Below are positions 52,734 to 59,484 of a DNA stretch of 64,000 nucleotides, piece after piece (the stretch's first letter is position 1; each line of letters begins with the position of its first letter). The position numbers and the translations under genes were made by a program. The notes below the pieces were generated by a model, which was not told where the DNA came from, ran no database searches, and worked only from the letters and a program-made list of their open reading frames with translations. The stretch lies in contig CAZGEG010000003.1 in NCBI GenBank assembly GCA_964524835.1, positions 124,001 through 188,000 on the forward strand, written 5' to 3'. This DNA comes from JACRCG01 sp964524835. Its GTDB lineage: Bacteria; Desulfobacterota; Desulfuromonadia; Geobacterales; Pseudopelobacteraceae.

Positions 52734-52738
52734 TTCAA
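52710..52738 (-). promoter_or_regulatory. promoter of the RpoH-like sigma factor gene
   Basis: Minus strand TTGAAA (52738-52733) and TACATT (52715-52710) with a 17-base spacer. It could be read by sigma70, or by RpoH itself through the CTTGAAA box. Confidence 0.65.
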
Positions 52739-52806
52739 GTAGAAAATCAATATAAGCTACATAATATCAGCGTGTTAACCTTACTAAAAAAACATCTCTT
52801 CCCCCC

Positions 52807-52834
52807 TTGATTTTTTGAAAACAGGAATTATTTA
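52807..52834 (+). promoter_or_regulatory. candidate promoter of the chaperone operon
   Basis: CTTGATT with TTGATT at 52807-52812 and TATTTA at 52829-52834 (16-base spacer), 39 bases before the first hsp20. Also TTGAAA at 52815. No CCCCAT-type sigma32 -10 box of the E. coli kind was found. Confidence 0.35.
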
Positions 52835-52872
52835 TTGATCAGAAAGTCACACATCGAAAGGAGGTAATCCAC

Positions 52873-53322
52873 ATGGCAACCTGGGATGTATTCAAAGAAC
52901 TGGACACACTGAGAAGGGAGATCGATGAAGCTTTTCGTGGCGCTGGTTACAGCCGTCCATTTGGCCCGACATTCCTTTCGCCGGTAACAACCCGCCGCTT
53001 CCCGCTGGTTAACTTCAGCGAGGACGAAGGGCATGTCTATATTGAGGCACTGGTTCCCGGCGTAGATCCAAAGGATGTCGATCTGTCCGTACTACGGAAC
53101 ACTGTCACCATTAGTGGCGAGCGCAAACCGTTTGTCGAAACGGAAGGCCAGATCGTGCATCGCTCGGAACTCGGCTCCGGCAAGTTCTCCCGCACGTTGG
53201 AACTGCCGGTCGACATCGACCCTGAGAAGATTTCGGCCCAGTGCAAAGACGGTATCATGCAGATAACACTGGCCAAGGCAGAACATGCCAAGCCGAAAAA
53301 AATCGAAATCAGACTTTCGTAA
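52873..53322 (+). CDS. Hsp20 small heat shock protein 1
   Basis: 149 residues. Starts MATWDVFKELDTLRREIDEAF behind AAAGGAGG. Alpha-crystallin domain from about 45 to 140 (VYIEALVPGVDPKDVDLSVLRNTVTISGERK, RTLELPVDIDPEKISAQCKDGIMQITLAK) and the C-terminal IxI motif KIEIRL that docks neighbouring subunits. ATP-independent holdase. First gene of the nine-gene operon. Confidence 0.95.
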   Translation: MATWDVFKELDTLRREIDEAFRGAGYSRPFGPTFLSPVTTRRFPLVNFSEDEGHVYIEALVPGVDPKDVDLSVLRNTVTISGERKPFVETEGQIVHRSELGSGKFSRTLELPVDIDPEKISAQCKDGIMQITLAKAEHAKPKKIEIRLS

Positions 53323-53355
53323 TCACACAGACCACTTGGAAAGGAGGTAATTATC

Positions 53356-53754
53356 ATGGCAGCAAACAGCTTGACCGAAAGAAATGATGAACGGAATGTT
53401 CAGGCTCGTGAAGAAACACGGTCGAATGAGAAATATATCCGCCCGGCGGTGAATATCATCGAGACCGAAGAAGGACTTGTCCTTACCGCAGATATTCCCG
53501 GTGCATCCAAGGAAGCTCTCGATGTCAACGTCGAAAAAGGCATCCTGACCATCACTGCGCCGGCCCAGCATACCACGCAGGGAACCTCTGCATATCGTGA
53601 ATTCGAACTGGCCAGTTACTACCGGCAGTTCACGATTCCTGAAAGCCTCGACCATGAAAAAGCAAAGGCAGAGTATGTCAACGGTATTCTGACCCTGAAG
53701 GTGCCTAAGGCGGAGGTCGCCAAACCAAAACGGATTTCCGTACAGGTCGGGTAA
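53356..53754 (+). CDS. Hsp20 small heat shock protein 2
   Basis: 132 residues. Short N-terminal arm (MAANSLTERNDERNVQAREE), alpha-crystallin domain with IIETEEGLVLTADIPGASKEALDVNVEKGILTIT and YVNGILTLKVPKAE, and the end KRISVQVG with an IxV docking motif. It differs from the first Hsp20 by lacking its longer Pro/Phe-rich arm, so hetero-oligomers with distinct substrate preference are possible. Confidence 0.95.
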   Translation: MAANSLTERNDERNVQAREETRSNEKYIRPAVNIIETEEGLVLTADIPGASKEALDVNVEKGILTITAPAQHTTQGTSAYREFELASYYRQFTIPESLDHEKAKAEYVNGILTLKVPKAEVAKPKRISVQVG

Positions 53755-53783
53755 GGAAGGAGCATTAACGGGAGGTGATCACA

Positions 53784-54266
53784 ATGTCTAACCTGTTGCC
53801 TGAAAGATGGAGTGAGGCGCTGGAGCGGGTTAACGACAAGATCGGCCATTTCCTGACCAAGGTGGCGCCATGGAAGAAACAGGAACAGTCACCTGAAAGG
53901 ATAACAACCGATACCCTTCCAGCATTCCTGAAACTTGGTGGTCCGCTGTTGGACATGCATGAGACCCCTGAAGAACTGATTATCAGGGCAGAAGTACCGG
54001 GACTGAATAAAGATGACTTTTCAGTTGAGCTTGTCGGCAGGCGGTTAACAATACATGGTGATAAAAAAATCGTACGTGAAAAGAAAGGAGGTGATGGGTG
54101 CCTTATTTCAGAATGCAGGTACGGCAGTTTTTCGCGTAGTATCCAGTTGCCGTACGAGATAGATGAGAAGTTTATTTCGGCGGACCTCAAACACGGGGTT
54201 CTCACGATCCGGCTCCCAAAGCCGGAAAAGGCACAGCATACCCGCTATCGGGTGCCTGTCTCCTGA
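53784..54266 (+). CDS. Hsp20 small heat shock protein 3
   Basis: 160 residues from ATG 53784 behind GGAGGTGATC. A longer, charged N-terminal arm (LPERWSEALERVNDKIGHFL) precedes the alpha-crystallin domain (LDMHETPEELIIRAEVPGLNKDDFSVELVGRRLTIHGDKK, SRSIQLPYEIDEKFISADLKHGVLTIRLPK), and it ends YRVPVS. The least similar of the three; the domain carries a ten-residue REKKGGDGCL insertion in the dimerisation loop. Confidence 0.94.
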   Translation: MSNLLPERWSEALERVNDKIGHFLTKVAPWKKQEQSPERITTDTLPAFLKLGGPLLDMHETPEELIIRAEVPGLNKDDFSVELVGRRLTIHGDKKIVREKKGGDGCLISECRYGSFSRSIQLPYEIDEKFISADLKHGVLTIRLPKPEKAQHTRYRVPVS

Positions 54267-54282
54267 ACCAGCAGATTGTACC

Positions 54283-54304
54283 GAGGGCCGCTTCAGCGGC
54301 CCTC
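54283..54304 (+). terminator. intra-operon hairpin between hsp20 trio and dnaJ-like gene
   Basis: Perfect stem GAGGGCCGC/GCGGCCCTC with loop TTCA, 16 bases after the third hsp20 stop. No real T run follows (ACTATTTC), so it may lower rather than stop transcription into the DnaJ part, or stabilise the upstream mRNA. Confidence 0.5.
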
Positions 54305-54340
54305 ACTATTTCAGCAGGGTAATAATGGCAGGTGAACGTT

Positions 54341-55285
54341 ATGAACAACTACCAGGACTACTACAAGACACTCGGCGTCGAGAAAAAAGCAACTCAGGAT
54401 GAAATCCAGCGGGCGTATCGCAAGCTGGCTCGTAAATACCATCCTGACATAAATAAGGAAAGCACTGCCGAGGAAAAGTTCAAACAGCTCAATGAAGCCT
54501 ACGAGGTCCTGGGTGACCCGGACAAAAGAGCCAAGTATGATCAACTTGGCAGCGGTTGGAATGGGCAATTTTCCAATCAGAGCTATCAGGATGGCGAAAA
54601 TGTCCGATACCATTTTTCCAATGCCGACCCGGGTCAGTTCAGTGACTTCTTCCAGAACCTGTTCGGTGGTGGCGGATGGAACTTCACGGAGGAGAGCACT
54701 TTTCCGGGTGGCGGAGTCAGGCGACGTCGAGGGCGCGACCATGAAACCGCCATCAACATATCATTGGCTGATGCCTATCATGGCGCAAAGAAGAGCATCG
54801 AACTGGAGCGGGCTGAACCGGGCGGTGACGGCAGGCCGACCAGAACCAGGCGCAGCTATGATATCACCATCCCCCAAGGAGTGACTGATGGCTCCTTGAT
54901 CCGCCTGGCTAACCAAGGCGGGAGCGGGAGCGGTGGTGGAGATGCAGGAGACCTGTTTCTGCGGGTGAACATACTTCCCGATAGTCGCTTCACGCTCAAC
55001 GGACACGACCTTGCCACTACCGTTGATATAGCTCCCTGGGAGGCTGCCCTGGGAGGGAAAGTCTTGGTGCCTACTGTCGATGGGCGCATTAACCTTTCCG
55101 TGCCCGCCGGCACCCAAAGCGGTCAGAGCCTGCGGGTGCGTGGAAAGGGAATGCCGGTCGCCCCGGGCAGGTTCGGCGACCTGCTGGTAAATGTCCGCAT
55201 TGTTGTGCCACAGCATCTCACAGCCAGGGAGCGGCACCTCTTTGAAGAACTGGCAAAAGAATCACGATTTGAGCCGCGAAAGTAA
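54341..55285 (+). CDS. cbpA: CbpA-type DnaJ co-chaperone
   Basis: 314 residues from ATG 54341 (AGGTGA upstream). J domain at 1-70 with the HPD motif in LARKYHPDINKE; a Gly/Phe-rich region; then the two beta domains of class B J proteins (RDHETAINISLADAYHGAKKSIELE, YDITIPQGVTDGSLIRLANQGG, DLFLRVNILPDSRFTLNGHDL) without the zinc-finger Cys repeats of DnaJ. It should feed substrates to DnaK; no dnaK or grpE is here, so it must work with the housekeeping DnaK. The modulator gene follows after 13 bases. Confidence 0.93.
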   Translation: MNNYQDYYKTLGVEKKATQDEIQRAYRKLARKYHPDINKESTAEEKFKQLNEAYEVLGDPDKRAKYDQLGSGWNGQFSNQSYQDGENVRYHFSNADPGQFSDFFQNLFGGGGWNFTEESTFPGGGVRRRRGRDHETAINISLADAYHGAKKSIELERAEPGGDGRPTRTRRSYDITIPQGVTDGSLIRLANQGGSGSGGGDAGDLFLRVNILPDSRFTLNGHDLATTVDIAPWEAALGGKVLVPTVDGRINLSVPAGTQSGQSLRVRGKGMPVAPGRFGDLLVNVRIVVPQHLTARERHLFEELAKESRFEPRK

Positions 55286-55298
55286 CTGAGGTACAGCC

Positions 55299-55601
55299 AT
55301 GACAGTCCAACACTATGAAATTATTATCAGCAGAAAGCATGAACTGGTCTCCGTGCCGGGGATAACCATCCATGAGTTGAGCAGGCTGTGCGATTGTCAC
55401 CTGACGGTGGCGAGACGGCTCTTCTCAATCGGCCTCATTGAACCGTTGACTGCCGGAGATACTCCGCTGTTTGATCAAAGCGCCGTGGTTCGGGCACGCA
55501 AAGCACTGCGACTGAAACGGGACCTGCGGCTCAATTTCGATGCCATTGCCCTGGTAATGGATTTACTTGACCGCATCGACGAACTGGAACGACGAATATA
55601 A
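55299..55601 (+). CDS. cbpM: CbpM-like chaperone modulator (MerR-type HTH)
   Basis: 100 residues. An MerR-like HTH (ITIHELSRLCDCHLTVARRLFSIGLIEPL) and C-terminal helices (RDLRLNFDAIALVMDLLDRIDELERRI), the layout of CbpM/YccV-type proteins that bind the J domain of CbpA and regulate it. The place directly after cbpA is the same as in E. coli. Confidence 0.85.
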   Translation: MTVQHYEIIISRKHELVSVPGITIHELSRLCDCHLTVARRLFSIGLIEPLTAGDTPLFDQSAVVRARKALRLKRDLRLNFDAIALVMDLLDRIDELERRI

Positions 55602-55626
55602 GCAATACCCTGACAGGAGCTCAACC

Positions 55627-56754
55627 ATGATACAGAAAACTGCCGATCCGTTCCTGCGCCGCCTGCGTTGGTTGACCATCGCCGTTATCACCGTACTGTT
55701 TGCCTGGCATGCCCTGTCATGGGCAGACCGGGCTTTCCAGAAAGAATCGGCAACCCCACGTGCGGTTACCGCCCGCGGCGATCTGGCTGCCGATGAGAAA
55801 TCGACCATTGAACTGTTCGAGCGTTCACGAGATTCGGTCGTGTATATATCGACTTCGGAACGGGTCATGGACTTCTGGAGCCGCAACATCTTCACCATCC
55901 CCCGCGGGACCGGATCCGGGTTCATCTGGGACGACAAGGGGCATGTGGTCACCAACTACCACGTGATCGAAGGTGCCTCGGAAGCACGGGTCAGATTGTC
56001 GGACGGCAAAGAGTACAGAGCAAGCCTGGTGGGCGCAAGCCCCATGCACGATCTGGCTGTGCTGAAGATCGGCAGCAGCTTCAAAGGACATTCGCTGCCT
56101 GTAGGGACCTCGCACAATTTGAAAGTCGGCCAGAAGGTTTTCGCCATTGGCAACCCCTTCGGCCTAGACTGGACCCTGACAACCGGTGTTGTCTCGGCCC
56201 TGGACCGCTCGTTGAAGGGAGAAACGGGAAGCGTCATTGAGCATCTTATTCAAACTGATGCTGCCATCAATCCGGGCAACTCCGGAGGGCCGTTGCTTGA
56301 TTCCGCCGGGCGGTTGATCGGCATTAATACCGCTATTTACAGCCCTTCAGGGGCGTCAGCAGGGGTTGGCTTTGCCGTGCCGGTGGATACGGTCAACCGG
56401 GTTGTGCCGCAATTGATCGGTCGCGGCAAGTACCTGCGTCCTTCCCTTGGCATCGAAATAGACCAGGACCTGAACGAGGTCATTACGTCACAGCTGGGTG
56501 TAAAAGGAGTGGTCGTACTCAGAGTTACCCCCGGTTCACCGGCTGCACGGGCCGGGCTCAAGGGGAGCAGGGTTGGCCGAGATGGTTCACTGACACCCGG
56601 AGACATTATATCCGCCGTGCAGGGCAAACAGGTAGAGACGATCCCCAAACTGCTGGCCCGGCTTGATGACTTCAAGGTAGGGGAAACCGTGACCATCACT
56701 ATTCTCAGGGATGGTAAAAAACAGCAGCTAAGCATACAATTACAGACCGAATAA
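55627..56754 (+). CDS. membrane-anchored HtrA/DegS-like serine protease
   Basis: 375 residues from ATG 55627 (CAGGAG upstream). A single membrane anchor at about 15-35 (WLTIAVITVLFAWHALSWA), a trypsin-like domain with the full triad (His in VVTNYHVIEGA, Asp in MHDLAVLKIG, Ser in NPGNSGGPLLDSAG), and one PDZ domain (SLGIEIDQDLNEVI...GVKGVVVLRVTPGSPAARAGLKG). One PDZ and an uncleaved anchor are DegS features, whereas DegP has two PDZ domains. In this operon it should degrade or sense damaged periplasmic proteins. Confidence 0.93.
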   Translation: MIQKTADPFLRRLRWLTIAVITVLFAWHALSWADRAFQKESATPRAVTARGDLAADEKSTIELFERSRDSVVYISTSERVMDFWSRNIFTIPRGTGSGFIWDDKGHVVTNYHVIEGASEARVRLSDGKEYRASLVGASPMHDLAVLKIGSSFKGHSLPVGTSHNLKVGQKVFAIGNPFGLDWTLTTGVVSALDRSLKGETGSVIEHLIQTDAAINPGNSGGPLLDSAGRLIGINTAIYSPSGASAGVGFAVPVDTVNRVVPQLIGRGKYLRPSLGIEIDQDLNEVITSQLGVKGVVVLRVTPGSPAARAGLKGSRVGRDGSLTPGDIISAVQGKQVETIPKLLARLDDFKVGETVTITILRDGKKQQLSIQLQTE

Positions 56755-56775
56755 CGGAACACAAGAAAGGCAACC

Positions 56776-57387
56776 ATGCCCCAATCAATTGACGATCTCA
56801 TACTGCGGATTAAAGAACTACAGGAAGAACTCGAAGTTGAGTTTAAGAAGAAACGGGACGAGTTTGAGTTCATCATCGAAAAGAAGCGGGTCCGTTTTGC
56901 CGAGGAGGTGGCGAGACAGCAGCGACGCCTGAAAATCGGCTGGTTCCGCTATCTGGTCAAGGCCAGACCGCTCAACATACTGACTGCACCGGTCATTTAT
57001 GCCGGCTTCGTACCGTTCATCCTGCTGGATCTGTTTCTCTGGTTGTATCAGTCGATCTGCTTTCCGGTGTACCGAATCCCCAAGGTAAAGCGATCCGAGT
57101 ATTTGGTCTTTGACCGTGAGGATCTTCCCTACCTGAATATTATTGAGAAGTTCAACTGTTTTTACTGTTCTTACGGTAACGGTCTGATGGCATACGGACG
57201 GGAAATCGCCGCCCGAACCGAGCAGTACTGGTGCCCGATCAAGCATGCCCGCCGAATCAAGGCTTCCCATGAGCACTATCCCCGGTTCTTTGAATATGGC
57301 GATGCGGAGAGTTGGCAGAAAGGGCTGGAACGGCTGCGTCGGCAATATCCGAAAGAAGATCCTGGCGTGAAAAAAGAGGTACGCTGA
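56776..57387 (+). CDS. coiled-coil membrane protein of unknown function with CxxC
   Basis: 203 residues. Residues 1-55 form a highly charged coiled coil (IDDLILRIKELQEELEVEFK...); two hydrophobic segments lie at about 70-85 (ILTAPVIYAGFVPFIL) and 86-100. The C-terminal half holds a conserved-looking NCFYCSYGNGLMAYGREIAAR stretch and a third Cys (YWCPIKHARR). I do not recognise the family. The CxxC beside a thioredoxin gene (one base apart) suggests that this protein is the partner or substrate of that thioredoxin; the coiled coil would lie in the cytoplasm. Confidence 0.7.
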   Translation: MPQSIDDLILRIKELQEELEVEFKKKRDEFEFIIEKKRVRFAEEVARQQRRLKIGWFRYLVKARPLNILTAPVIYAGFVPFILLDLFLWLYQSICFPVYRIPKVKRSEYLVFDREDLPYLNIIEKFNCFYCSYGNGLMAYGREIAARTEQYWCPIKHARRIKASHEHYPRFFEYGDAESWQKGLERLRRQYPKEDPGVKKEVR

Positions 57388-57388
57388 C

Positions 57389-57832
57389 ATGAATACTGCA
57401 AGCTACATCGTGAAATGTCCATCGTGCGGCACCGGCAACCGCATCCCGGCAGATAAAGAGGGGCTCAGGGGACATTGCGGCAGTTGCAAGACAACCCTGC
57501 CACCAATGTACTGTCATCCCCAGCAATTGACCGACCGGACGTTTGACTCATTCGTCAGTACTTATCCCGGTGCGGTACTGGCAGAGTTCTGGGCACCTAC
57601 TTGACCGCATTGCCATACCTTCGCACCGGTGGTGCGAACCGTTGCTGAAAAGCTGGCTGGTCAGGCGGCTGTATTGCAGATCAATACCCAGGACAGCCCG
57701 GCGTTAGCAGCTCGCTTCGGTATCCGCGGCATACCGGCTATAGTACTGTTGAAACATGCCCGCGTTATCGATCAACTGCCTGGAGCGCAAACGCTCGATA
57801 CCGTTCTGGCGTGGTTCCGACGAAAGACATAA
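57389..57832 (+). CDS. TrxC-type thioredoxin, probable selenoprotein (UGA at residue 72)
   Basis: 147 residues if the in-frame TGA at 57602-57604 is read through. The N-terminus carries the zinc-binding CPSC...CGSC of thioredoxin 2 (TrxC) proteins. The thioredoxin fold follows: FDSFVSTYPGAVLAEFWAPT, then UGA, then PHCHTFAPVVRTVAEKL, and GIRGIPAIVLLKHARV with the cis-Pro. Aligned to WAxWCGPC, the UGA falls exactly on the first catalytic Cys, giving UPHC. The reading frame after it is intact to the normal C-terminus and a SECIS-like hairpin follows the UGA. The alternative is a nonsense mutation of a Cys codon, which would leave a pseudogene. Its ATG is one base after the stop of the upstream gene. 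Confidence 0.8.
57620..57638 (+). promoter_or_regulatory. SECIS-like hairpin for selenocysteine insertion
   Basis: Perfect stem TTCGCACC/GGTGCGAA with loop GGT. The loop begins 23 bases after the UGA and starts with G, inside the limits described for bacterial SECIS elements (loop 16-37 bases from UGA, G among its first two bases). Confidence 0.7.
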
Positions 57833-57855
57833 TGAATTAGATCAAGACACTTGAT

Positions 57856-57972
57856 ATGGTCCTTGACCCGGGACAACTTTCAGATTGGTTGAGTGGCCGC
57901 CACTACGCGTTCAGAAAGAACCTGGAAAAGATCGAGCTGCTTTTGGCAAGTCATAAAATGTTCTCCTCTTGA
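57856..57972 (+). pseudogene. fragment of XRE-type gene, homologous to 50853-51296
   Basis: A 38-codon frame reads MVLDPGQLSDWLSGRHYAF and KNLEKIELLLASHK, matching the C-terminal DPEQLSDWLSGRHNPF...KIEQYLKNQ part of the XRE protein at the left end of the island. The HTH part is missing, so this is a remnant, in the same orientation. It starts 23 bases after the thioredoxin stop. Confidence 0.75.
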
Positions 57973-57988
57973 GAAAACATTACGAAAT

Positions 57989-58402
57989 TCAGTTCTTTTG
58001 ATGGATACTACACGTCCCACTCTCGCATTCATGCCGTTTCGGCAGATAAAGGCGAACGCGGGCAAACAGCCAGTAGCCAATGCGAGCTAATCGATTTACC
58101 ACCGGTAACTGGATGATGCGCCCCATGATGCCATAGACTGTCGAGGCCGGGAACGCCTGCCAGATTGCCCAGAATGAGTCAACCCCTTTGAAAATCTGTC
58201 CGTCCTGATCAATCGCATGCAGTTGATGTATGAAATCGGCAATCGAGATTTGGTACGGAACCGCATCGAAATCAGGGCTGCTGATGTCTACTGCCACCAG
58301 CTTTTCACCATGATCTTTCCGCAGGTAGTGCTCAATCTCGGTAGCACAGACAATGCATGCCCCATCGTAGAATACTTTAAGAGGAAACCGTGGTGGTCTC
58401 AT
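57989..58402 (-). CDS. DCC family thiol-disulfide oxidoreductase-like protein
   Basis: 137 residues from ATG 58402, overlapping the upstream stop as TGATG. DUF393 family signature: FYDGACIVCATEIEHYLRKD (DxxCxxC at about 14-20), followed by VAVDISSPDFDAV and a hydrophobic C-terminal part with GIMGRIIQLPVVNRLARIGYWLFARVR. The tail has CESGTC. The function is unproven; the CxxC suggests redox work near the membrane. Confidence 0.87.
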   Translation of the reverse strand: MRPPRFPLKVFYDGACIVCATEIEHYLRKDHGEKLVAVDISSPDFDAVPYQISIADFIHQLHAIDQDGQIFKGVDSFWAIWQAFPASTVYGIMGRIIQLPVVNRLARIGYWLFARVRLYLPKRHECESGTCSIHQKN

Positions 58403-58773
58403 CAAATAAGGGGGCGCACTTCGGTAACCGTGAACCAGGCCGCGTGGGTGACAGCGGCACCGGTGCCGGGGCCGACGGTGGAGTCTGCGTTTTCCTTGAT
58501 TTTTGCCAGCATGGGCCCGGACTCTTCTGTCTTTACCAGTTCCAAAGCCAGACGGACGCCACTGAAACCGGGACCTGAAGCCTTGAACAGGAATGAGGCC
58601 TGCGGATTCTCGGTAATATTCCGATAGGTCCGCCCCTCGGTCATTCCCCATACCATGGTTTGTTCATCTATGACATGCGGTCGGGCATAGATGGCCGTGT
58701 TGACACCGCCATTCTTTGATGCTGTGGCCATAATCCCCATGCCTTGCTGTTGGAACAGTTCGTTCAAGTTCAT
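58402..58773 (-). CDS. pyridoxamine 5'-phosphate oxidase-like flavoprotein
   Basis: 123 residues from ATG 58773 behind AAGGAGATGAT. Split-barrel FMN-binding fold: GIMATASKNGGVNTAIYARPHVIDEQTMVWGMTEGRTYRNITENPQASFLFKA. It is shorter than true PdxH and belongs to the general stress or heme/flavin-reductase-like group. Cotranscribed with the DCC gene. Confidence 0.85.
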   Translation of the reverse strand: MNLNELFQQQGMGIMATASKNGGVNTAIYARPHVIDEQTMVWGMTEGRTYRNITENPQASFLFKASGPGFSGVRLALELVKTEESGPMLAKIKENADSTVGPGTGAAVTHAAWFTVTEVRPLI

Positions 58774-58802
58774 ATCATCTCCTTGAAGACAATCTGGGTG
58801 TG

Positions 58803-59426
58803 TCATTCCGAAGCTATTGGAATCAATATCTCGTTCCGACGCAGGAACCAGAGTGTGAACGGTGGGTTGTAGCGTGCCCAGACCGGCTCGCCAATGACTT
58901 TCAGGTTGTTGGCTGTTATCCAGTTATCCAGTTCCTGCTTATATTGCAGAAATTTCTTCTCACTCCAGAATCCGGAATATCGAACAGCAGCCACCCGGCG
59001 GGCAGGAACCTGCCGCAGCTTAATATTTGGATCATCGGGAGTCGGCAGGTTTTCCATAGTATATGTAGCCGGCATCATAAAGCTCACAGCCCACTTTCCC
59101 TGTACACTCTGCTGACTGACAGGAGCGGTCATGGATATTTTCTCCCCCCTCTGTTCCTGCGAAACAGGAGCTGTCATAGCAATCTTGCCGCGTGATTTGT
59201 TATCACCGGAGATGTATCGAAAAAGCGGTCTGAAAGCCTTGCTACCGGCACTTTCCAGGTTTCCGTCAACAATGATTTCGGCGAGTACCTGAGGCGCGTA
59301 CTCGCGCAGTTCGAAAATATCGTCGGTTTTAATAACCGTGTAGGGTGCTTCTTCGGTTGCCATAGCAGTAGTCGCTCCTGTGAGCAGCAGCAATAATATT
59401 GCAGTGATCAGTCCGAAAAGTCTCAT
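58803..59426 (-). CDS. SOUL family heme-binding protein, exported
   Basis: 207 residues with a signal peptide (MRLFGLITAILLLLLTGATTAMA). SOUL/HBP fold: YTVIKTDDIFELREYAPQVLAEI at the start, FRPLFRYISGDNKSRGKIAMTAPVSQEQ, and AVSFMMPATYTMENLPTPDDPNI. The MTAPV motif is doubled (KIAMTAPVSQ and KISMTAPVSQ), as is frequent in bacterial members. Binds heme or porphyrin in the periplasm; the role is unknown. Confidence 0.92.
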   Translation of the reverse strand: MRLFGLITAILLLLLTGATTAMATEEAPYTVIKTDDIFELREYAPQVLAEIIVDGNLESAGSKAFRPLFRYISGDNKSRGKIAMTAPVSQEQRGEKISMTAPVSQQSVQGKWAVSFMMPATYTMENLPTPDDPNIKLRQVPARRVAAVRYSGFWSEKKFLQYKQELDNWITANNLKVIGEPVWARYNPPFTLWFLRRNEILIPIASE

Positions 59427-59484
59427 TTACTGCTCCTTGCGCGGCAGTGTAAATAAGTGCAGGCGGTCTATATTTGCTGCTGGT

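Larger units (their letters stand above)
50821..57972. other. probable inserted proteostasis island segment
   Basis: The interval starts where the yifB reading frame breaks and contains an XRE gene near its left end and a fragment of a homologous XRE gene at its right end, in the same orientation. Between them lie an orphan HipB-like gene, an RpoH-like sigma factor and the nine-gene chaperone/protease operon. No integrase, transposase or target-site repeat was recognised. Insertion may extend further right, beyond 64000. Confidence 0.4.

Noticed and set aside
57389..57604. Thioredoxin gene as a nonsense-mutated pseudogene
   Set aside because: Not excluded, but the stop lies exactly on the catalytic Cys codon, the rest of the frame is intact, and a fitting SECIS-like hairpin follows, which is unlikely by chance.
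57629..57832. Separate short gene starting at GTG 57629
   Set aside because: It is the C-terminal half of the thioredoxin fold in the same frame as the N-terminal half and has no own ribosome site.
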